Below, one piece after another: positions 7,997 through 10,707 of a DNA stretch of 10,707 nucleotides. This DNA comes from an uncultured Lachnospiraceae bacterium (GTDB taxonomy: Bacteria; Bacillota; Clostridia; Lachnospirales; Lachnospiraceae), in the NCBI GenBank assembly GCA_902496125.1, contig CABUZU010000067.1, forward strand, positions 1 through 10,707, written 5' to 3'. Each line of letters begins with the position of its first letter. The stretch's first letter is position 1. A model generated the notes under the pieces. The model was given only the letters and a program-made list of their open reading frames with translations, was not told the DNA's origin and ran no database searches. Both the position numbers and the translations under genes were made by a program.

Positions 7997-8164
7997 ATGA
8001 ATAAGAATAGACCAGATGCCAAAAGTGTTGCAATTATCGCTATGACCGCAAATGCCTTTGAACAGGATAAGAAAAGGACAAAGGAAGCTGGGATGAATGA
8101 ACATTTAGCAAAGCAGATTGATGAGAAGAAGTTGAGAGAGATTTTGAGGAAGTATAAACACTAA
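7997..8164 (+). CDS. 55-residue fragment of a response-regulator receiver domain (C-terminal half only), probable gene remnant
   Basis: The protein reads RPDAKSVAIIAMTANAF, then AGMNEHLAK, then a final helix LREILRKY. This matches strand 4 to helix 5 of CheY-like receiver domains, of the type found in hybrid histidine kinases (usually IIAMTANAF, GMN.HLAKP). The first half, including the phospho-accepting Asp and the acidic pocket, is absent. The conserved Lys is present, but the Pro that normally follows it is Gln (AKQ). A TAA lies immediately before the ATG, so the frame does not extend upstream. AAGGGAG (7981-7987) is a usable ribosome binding site nine bases before the ATG, and a TATAAT lies before it, so it may still be expressed. 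No kinase or regulator gene is nearby. It is either a truncated relic left by rearrangement or a small protein derived from one. It could not act as a normal receiver. Confidence 0.6.
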   Translation: MNKNRPDAKSVAIIAMTANAFEQDKKRTKEAGMNEHLAKQIDEKKLREILRKYKH

Positions 8165-8173
8165 GAATTCTGG

Positions 8174-8201
8174 TGGATTTTTTCATTAAAATGAGTATAA
8201 T
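8174..8201 (+). promoter_or_regulatory. possible promoter for the candidate non-coding RNA
   Basis: A perfect TATAAT at 8196-8201 is preceded by a weak -35 (TGGATT, 8174-8179, spacing 16). Expected transcription start is about 8208, exactly where the first hairpin of the downstream structured stretch begins. The good -10 and its position support it; the -35 is poor. Confidence 0.45.
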
Positions 8202-8207
8202 ATAAAT

Positions 8208-8340
8208 AGGAGCAGAAATGTTCTCGATGTAAGAGCATCGTTAAAAGTTGGGCTGCAAATGGAGCAGGATAATTTTCCATTTCATTAGATATCTTAACTG
8301 GATACTGAGGCTGACAACCAGCAGAAAACTCTTAGAGGCA
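8208..8340 (+). ncRNA. candidate structured non-coding RNA between the receiver fragment and the HNH gene
   Basis: No ORF of note fills this stretch, yet it is rich in pairing. Hairpin 1 is 8209-8214 with 8219-8224 (two G-U pairs), closed by a GAAA tetraloop. Hairpin 2 is CGATG 8225-8229 with CATCG 8236-8240, directly adjacent. Its six-base loop TAAGAG (8230-8235) is exactly complementary to CTCTTA at 8329-8334, which would make a long-range pseudoknot about 90 bases away. Hairpin 3 is AAATGGA 8257-8263 with TCCATTT 8276-8282. Hairpin 4 is GCTG 8310-8313 with CAGC 8319-8322. A TATAAT sits seven bases before the first hairpin. I do not recognise it as a SAM, T-box, c-di-GMP, SRP or 6S element. 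No convincing plus-strand terminator follows. Pairings were found by eye in AT-rich DNA and remain unproven. Confidence 0.4.
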
Positions 8341-8351
8341 TAAAAAATAAA

Positions 8352-8388
8352 TATTGGCGAGATGAATAATAAATTCATCTCGCCAATA
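8352..8388 (-). terminator. hairpin terminator of the HNH endonuclease gene
   Basis: A perfect 16-base-pair stem (8352-8367 with 8373-8388) has a five-base loop AATAA and begins four bases beyond the HNH stop codon. Read on the minus strand it is followed by TTTATTTTTTA, an interrupted T tract. On the plus strand it is followed by A-rich sequence, so it should work mainly on the minus strand. Confidence 0.8.
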
Positions 8389-8392
8389 AAAA

Positions 8393-9553
8393 TTATTGAT
8401 TTTCTTTGTCTATAAATTTCTTATAATGTATTTTCATATATTCTTTCATTCGATCAGTCATATAGAGCATTATTGACTCGGAAAGATTCAATGCTTTTCT
8501 TTGGTCGGCATCAATCGATGCTGAAATACATATTTTTCCAGTATTAGGTTCAAATGATATCAAATGTCGATCAAATAAAGTATCATGATTAGCACATAAA
8601 AGTAGACCATTGTTGCTATCTATACGTTCTTCTCTAGAAGATTCAGACCATTCTTTAATGTGACTTGCACGTAATACTGATGTGGTAGAAATATCACAAA
8701 GATTACAATGATGGTGTTTAAGGAGGAGTAATCTTCGGAAAGAACCTTGTGAAATACGTGTCTTTACAATTTTTTCAATATCAGTGCCAGCATAAGGATT
8801 ATTGTTAAGAGTATCTTGTAATGTTGTAGCATTTTTGTCGTCATTTATTACATCATTTGAGATAATTTCATATTGAATTTTATTTGCTAAAGTAGGATTA
8901 TACAAAGGATTTAGCACTGAAACATTTATATTTTGATTACCATGTGTGTTTGTAATGCAATATAGTTGACTACATAGTTCAGAAGGAATAAGTATAGCAA
9001 TGTATCGTAAGTAATCGTATTTTAACATAATAAGAGCATCATCTTGGAATGCATACCTTTGGAGCTTTGTGAATGATTCCTCAGGATCGGGAATGTTAAT
9101 TTGTACCTGGTCACCAGTATGTCCATATTTTTTATAGGCAGAACTATGAAGAACTAAATTCCCGTCTGGTAAGTGTTGAGGTAAATCGGTTGTTGAACGG
9201 ACAAAACAGGTATTTCCATTTGCAATATTTTTTCTTGTTGCATGATCAATTTCATTAAGGTATTTCAAATTATTATGAAATATATCAATATCAATGTTTT
9301 GAGCTGTGGTTGTGGCATTATTTAGGTTTTCGAAGAAAAATAACATTGCTTGCTGTCCAGTAATATCTATGTGGGTTTGATTGATCTTTGAAACGGTATC
9401 ACCGGCATTAATTCTTCTCTTATCTTTTATAATATTTTGATTAGAAAGTTTCTTTACAAATACACCTTGAAAAGCATCTGGATTAAGTGGGGTACCAGGA
9501 ATGTGTATATAATTTAAAAATTGATTTAATACATTAATAATTTGGTTATACAT
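8393..9553 (-). CDS. HNH endonuclease, probable type II restriction enzyme
   Basis: The protein has 386 residues. The C-terminal domain (about 266-345) is an HNH nuclease of the HNH_2 type: RRLLLLKHHHCNLC with Cys283 and Cys286, then ASHIKEW (His298), DSNNGLLLC (Asn314/315, Cys320) and NHDTLFD (322-328, His323). His298, Asn314/315 and His323 are the probable H-N-H residues, and the cysteines probably hold a structural metal. The first 265 residues match nothing I recognise and probably carry dimerisation or target recognition. The gene is divergent from a C5 methyltransferase operon 137 bases away, so its likely job is double-strand cleavage at the site that enzyme protects. A methylation-dependent nuclease is an alternative. 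The ATG at 9553 is preceded by AGAAGGGA (9571-9564 on the minus strand), a rather long ten-base gap. No signal peptide or membrane segment is seen. Confidence 0.82.
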   Translation of the reverse strand: MYNQIINVLNQFLNYIHIPGTPLNPDAFQGVFVKKLSNQNIIKDKRRINAGDTVSKINQTHIDITGQQAMLFFFENLNNATTTAQNIDIDIFHNNLKYLNEIDHATRKNIANGNTCFVRSTTDLPQHLPDGNLVLHSSAYKKYGHTGDQVQINIPDPEESFTKLQRYAFQDDALIMLKYDYLRYIAILIPSELCSQLYCITNTHGNQNINVSVLNPLYNPTLANKIQYEIISNDVINDDKNATTLQDTLNNNPYAGTDIEKIVKTRISQGSFRRLLLLKHHHCNLCDISTTSVLRASHIKEWSESSREERIDSNNGLLLCANHDTLFDRHLISFEPNTGKICISASIDADQRKALNLSESIMLYMTDRMKEYMKIHYKKFIDKENQ

Positions 9554-9585
9554 ATGAAAAAATTCCCTTCTATAAATTTAAGTAT

Positions 9586-9614
9586 ATTATATCAAACAAG
9601 AATGAAATTGTATA
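9586..9614 (-). promoter_or_regulatory. promoter of the HNH endonuclease gene
   Basis: On the minus strand a perfect TATAAT occupies 9591-9586. TATACA, four of six matches to the -35 consensus, occupies 9614-9609, with a 17-base spacer. Transcription would begin near 9579, shortly before the ribosome binding site at 9571-9564. Confidence 0.6.
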
Positions 9615-9636
9615 TAGATATTTAATAAAAATCTAT
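9614..9636. promoter_or_regulatory. candidate operator: inverted repeat between the two divergent -35 boxes
   Basis: ATAGAT (9614-9619) and ATCTAT (9631-9636) form a perfect six-base inverted repeat with an 11-base A/T spacer. The left end touches the -35 of the nuclease promoter (9609-9614) and the right end touches the -35 of the methyltransferase promoter (9636-9641). A dimer bound here could control both directions. The repeat and its placement are seen; the function is inferred. Confidence 0.4.
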
Positions 9637-9664
9637 TTACACCTTGATAAAAACACTATATAAT
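9636..9664 (+). promoter_or_regulatory. promoter of the small RHH-like gene and the methyltransferase
   Basis: TTTACA (9636-9641, five of six matches) and a perfect TATAAT (9659-9664) are separated by 17 bases, a strong vegetative-type promoter. The start of transcription would be about 9671, leaving a leader of only about 20 bases. A perfect eight-base palindrome ATACGTAT (9663-9670) lies between the -10 and the start point and could be an additional operator. Confidence 0.75.
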
Positions 9665-9677
9665 ACGTATATTAAAT

Positions 9678-9682
9678 GGAGG
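9678..9682 (+). promoter_or_regulatory. ribosome binding site that fixes the start of the RHH-like gene
   Basis: GGAGG overlaps an in-frame ATG at 9676 and lies eight bases before the ATG at 9691. Because the ribosome binding site cannot serve a codon that it overlaps, 9691 is the start, which removes five residues (MEENR) from the longest open frame. Confidence 0.75.
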
Positions 9683-9690
9683 AAAATAGA

Positions 9691-9888
9691 ATGATAGATA
9701 AAAAGAAAAGTAATTGTGGAAGACCAGCAGGAAGAATAAAAACAGCGAAAATAGAAATATCAATTGAACCAGCAGTAAAAGATAGGTTTATGACATTGCT
9801 GCGTAATGAAGGAAAAACTGCTTCTGTGGAAATAGGATTATGGATTAGAGATTACATAAAAAAGAATACGATTGAGGAGAAAGAATAA
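9691..9888 (+). CDS. small basic ribbon-helix-helix-like protein, possible controller of the restriction-modification module
   Basis: The product has 65 residues. A basic N-terminal arm contains CGRPAGRIKTAK (9-20). Then a short strand, KIEISIEP (20-27), is followed by two predicted helices, AVKDRFMTLLRNEGK and TASVEIGLWIRDYIKK. This strand-helix-helix plan and the size fit ribbon-helix-helix DNA-binding proteins of the CopG/Arc type, though I cannot place it in a named family. The GRP in the arm recalls an AT-hook and may grip the minor groove. The stop codon TAA (9886-9888) is directly followed by the ATG of the methyltransferase, so the two are translated together. Known control proteins of restriction systems are mostly helix-turn-helix proteins; if this one regulates, it does so by another fold. 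An antitoxin-like role is the main alternative. Confidence 0.6.
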   Translation: MIDKKKSNCGRPAGRIKTAKIEISIEPAVKDRFMTLLRNEGKTASVEIGLWIRDYIKKNTIEEKE

Positions 9889-10707
9889 ATGAGAGTGGTA
9901 TCATTCTTCAGTGGTCTTGGAGGACTTGATAAAGGTTTTGTAGATACAGGTTATGATATTATATGGGCAAATGATTTTGATAAATATGCGGTACAAACCT
10001 ATAAAGCTAATTTTGGTGAACATATAGTTCTTGGGGATATTAATGAAATTCCGTTAGAAAATATACCGGATTTTGATGTATTGATAGGTGGTTTTCCTTG
10101 TCAGCCATTTAGTATGATGGGAAAACAGAGAGGATTTGAAGATACAAGAGGAACGTTGTTTTTTAGAATTGCAGAAATAATAGATGATAAAATAAGACAT
10201 GGAGAAAAACCTAAGGCAATTATTCTTGAAAATGTACGTTCTTTACGCACTCATAATAATGGAAAAACGTATAAAGAAATATATAGAGTATTACATGATG
10301 TGTTAGGGTATAATGTATTTTGTGATGTATTAAATTCGGCAAATTATGGAGTACCACAGACTAGAAATAGAACCTATATAGTATGTTTCGATAATCAGAA
10401 TGCAGAATTTAAATTTCCAGAAAAGATAGAACTTAATAAAACATTACAGGATTTATTAGAGCAACAGGTTGATAAAAAGTATTTTCTATCTGACAGAATA
10501 CTACCTACAATATTGTCGAATGGAACAGGTGGATACAAGGCAAAATCAGAGATAGATTTGAAAATTGCAAGACCATTATGTGCAACTATGGCGAAGATGC
10601 ACAGAGCATGCCAAGATAATTATGTTACGCAAAATGGAAGAGTAAGAAGACTTACACCAAGAGAATGTGCAAGGTTGCAGGGATTTGAAGACTCGTTTAT
10701 AATCCCA
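9889..10707 (+). CDS. dcm: DNA (cytosine-5) methyltransferase, 3' end outside window
   Basis: The enzyme transfers a methyl group from S-adenosylmethionine to C5 of cytosine in a specific DNA sequence. The frame is open for 273 codons to the window edge. Motif I FFSGLGGLDKGF (6-17) binds the cofactor. Motif IV GGFPCQPFS (67-75) carries the catalytic Cys71. Motif VI is ENV (114-116), motif VIII is QTRNR (157-161), and motif IX is RRLTPRECARLQGF (253-266). Only motif X and the C terminus are missing, probably 40-60 residues. The target-recognition region between motifs VIII and IX is short, about 85 residues; it contains ATMAKMHRACQDNY, but I cannot derive the recognition site. The ATG immediately follows the stop of the RHH-like gene, with GAGGAGAAAG just upstream as a ribosome binding site. 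With the divergent HNH nuclease it makes a plausible type II restriction-modification pair. The gene symbol is generic. Confidence 0.93.
   Translation, partial: MRVVSFFSGLGGLDKGFVDTGYDIIWANDFDKYAVQTYKANFGEHIVLGDINEIPLENIPDFDVLIGGFPCQPFSMMGKQRGFEDTRGTLFFRIAEIIDDKIRHGEKPKAIILENVRSLRTHNNGKTYKEIYRVLHDVLGYNVFCDVLNSANYGVPQTRNRTYIVCFDNQNAEFKFPEKIELNKTLQDLLEQQVDKKYFLSDRILPTILSNGTGGYKAKSEIDLKIARPLCATMAKMHRACQDNYVTQNGRVRRLTPRECARLQGFEDSFIIP

Noticed and set aside
7910..8104. A 64-codon minus-strand open frame across the operon terminator and receiver fragment
   Set aside because: It covers the terminator hairpin and is antisense to recognisable receiver-domain sequence; no ribosome binding site or homology is seen.
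8218..8232. A four-codon leader peptide (ATG at 8218, AGGAG at 8208-8212)
   Set aside because: The ribosome-site-like bases are part of the first hairpin, the peptide has no regulatory residue pattern, and such short ORFs arise easily by chance.
8352..8388. Plus-strand terminator for the candidate RNA
   Set aside because: After the stem the plus strand reads AAAAATTATTG with no T run; the T tract is on the minus strand, so it was assigned to the HNH gene.
8165..8392. A known riboswitch (SAM, T-box, c-di-GMP, cobalamin) or IscB-type guide RNA
   Set aside because: None of the core motifs of these classes is visible, no plus-strand gene follows, and the neighbouring HNH protein has no RuvC-like segments and points the other way.
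9676..9690. Upstream ATG for the RHH-like gene
   Set aside because: The GGAGG at 9678-9682 overlaps that codon and has ideal spacing only for the ATG at 9691.
1..10707. CRISPR arrays, tRNA or rRNA genes, insertion sequences
   Set aside because: No regularly spaced repeats, cloverleaf with CCA-type end, rRNA core sequence or transposase was found by reading both strands.

Overview
The window reads as a low-GC Firmicute, most likely a Clostridia / Lachnospiraceae-type anaerobe. The evidence is AT-rich coding DNA with strong AGGAGG-like ribosome binding sites, tight operon spacing, and a sulfate-assimilation layout that I recall from clostridia. No species can be named from the sequence alone.

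Positions 2-7913 form one plus-strand operon for taking up sulfate and reducing it to sulfite. It begins with the C-terminal half of the sulfate-binding protein, cut by the window edge. The two permeases (cysT, cysW) and the ATPase (cysA) follow. Next comes an adenylylsulfate (APS) reductase of the AprAB type, a flavoprotein plus a two-cluster ferredoxin-like subunit, and then the two subunits of ATP sulfurylase (cysD, cysN). Genes overlap or lie 3 to about 26 bases apart. The implied route is sulfate import, adenylation to APS by CysDN, and direct reduction of APS to sulfite by AprAB. No APS kinase, PAPS reductase or sulfite reductase is visible. A strong rho-independent terminator (7922-7955) closes the operon.

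Positions 7956-8392 are a junction. They hold a 55-codon ORF that is only the C-terminal half of a response-regulator receiver domain. They also hold about 130 bases with a plausible promoter and several hairpins, one of whose loops is exactly complementary to a downstream segment. That stretch is a candidate structured non-coding RNA. A strong hairpin (8352-8388) ends the next gene, which is on the minus strand.

Positions 8393-10707 look like a type II restriction-modification module. An HNH endonuclease (minus strand) is divergent from a small ribbon-helix-helix-like protein and a C5-cytosine DNA methyltransferase that runs off the window end. The 137-base divergent gap holds two face-to-face promoters. 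An inverted repeat runs exactly from one -35 box to the other, which suggests that the small protein is the controller of the module.
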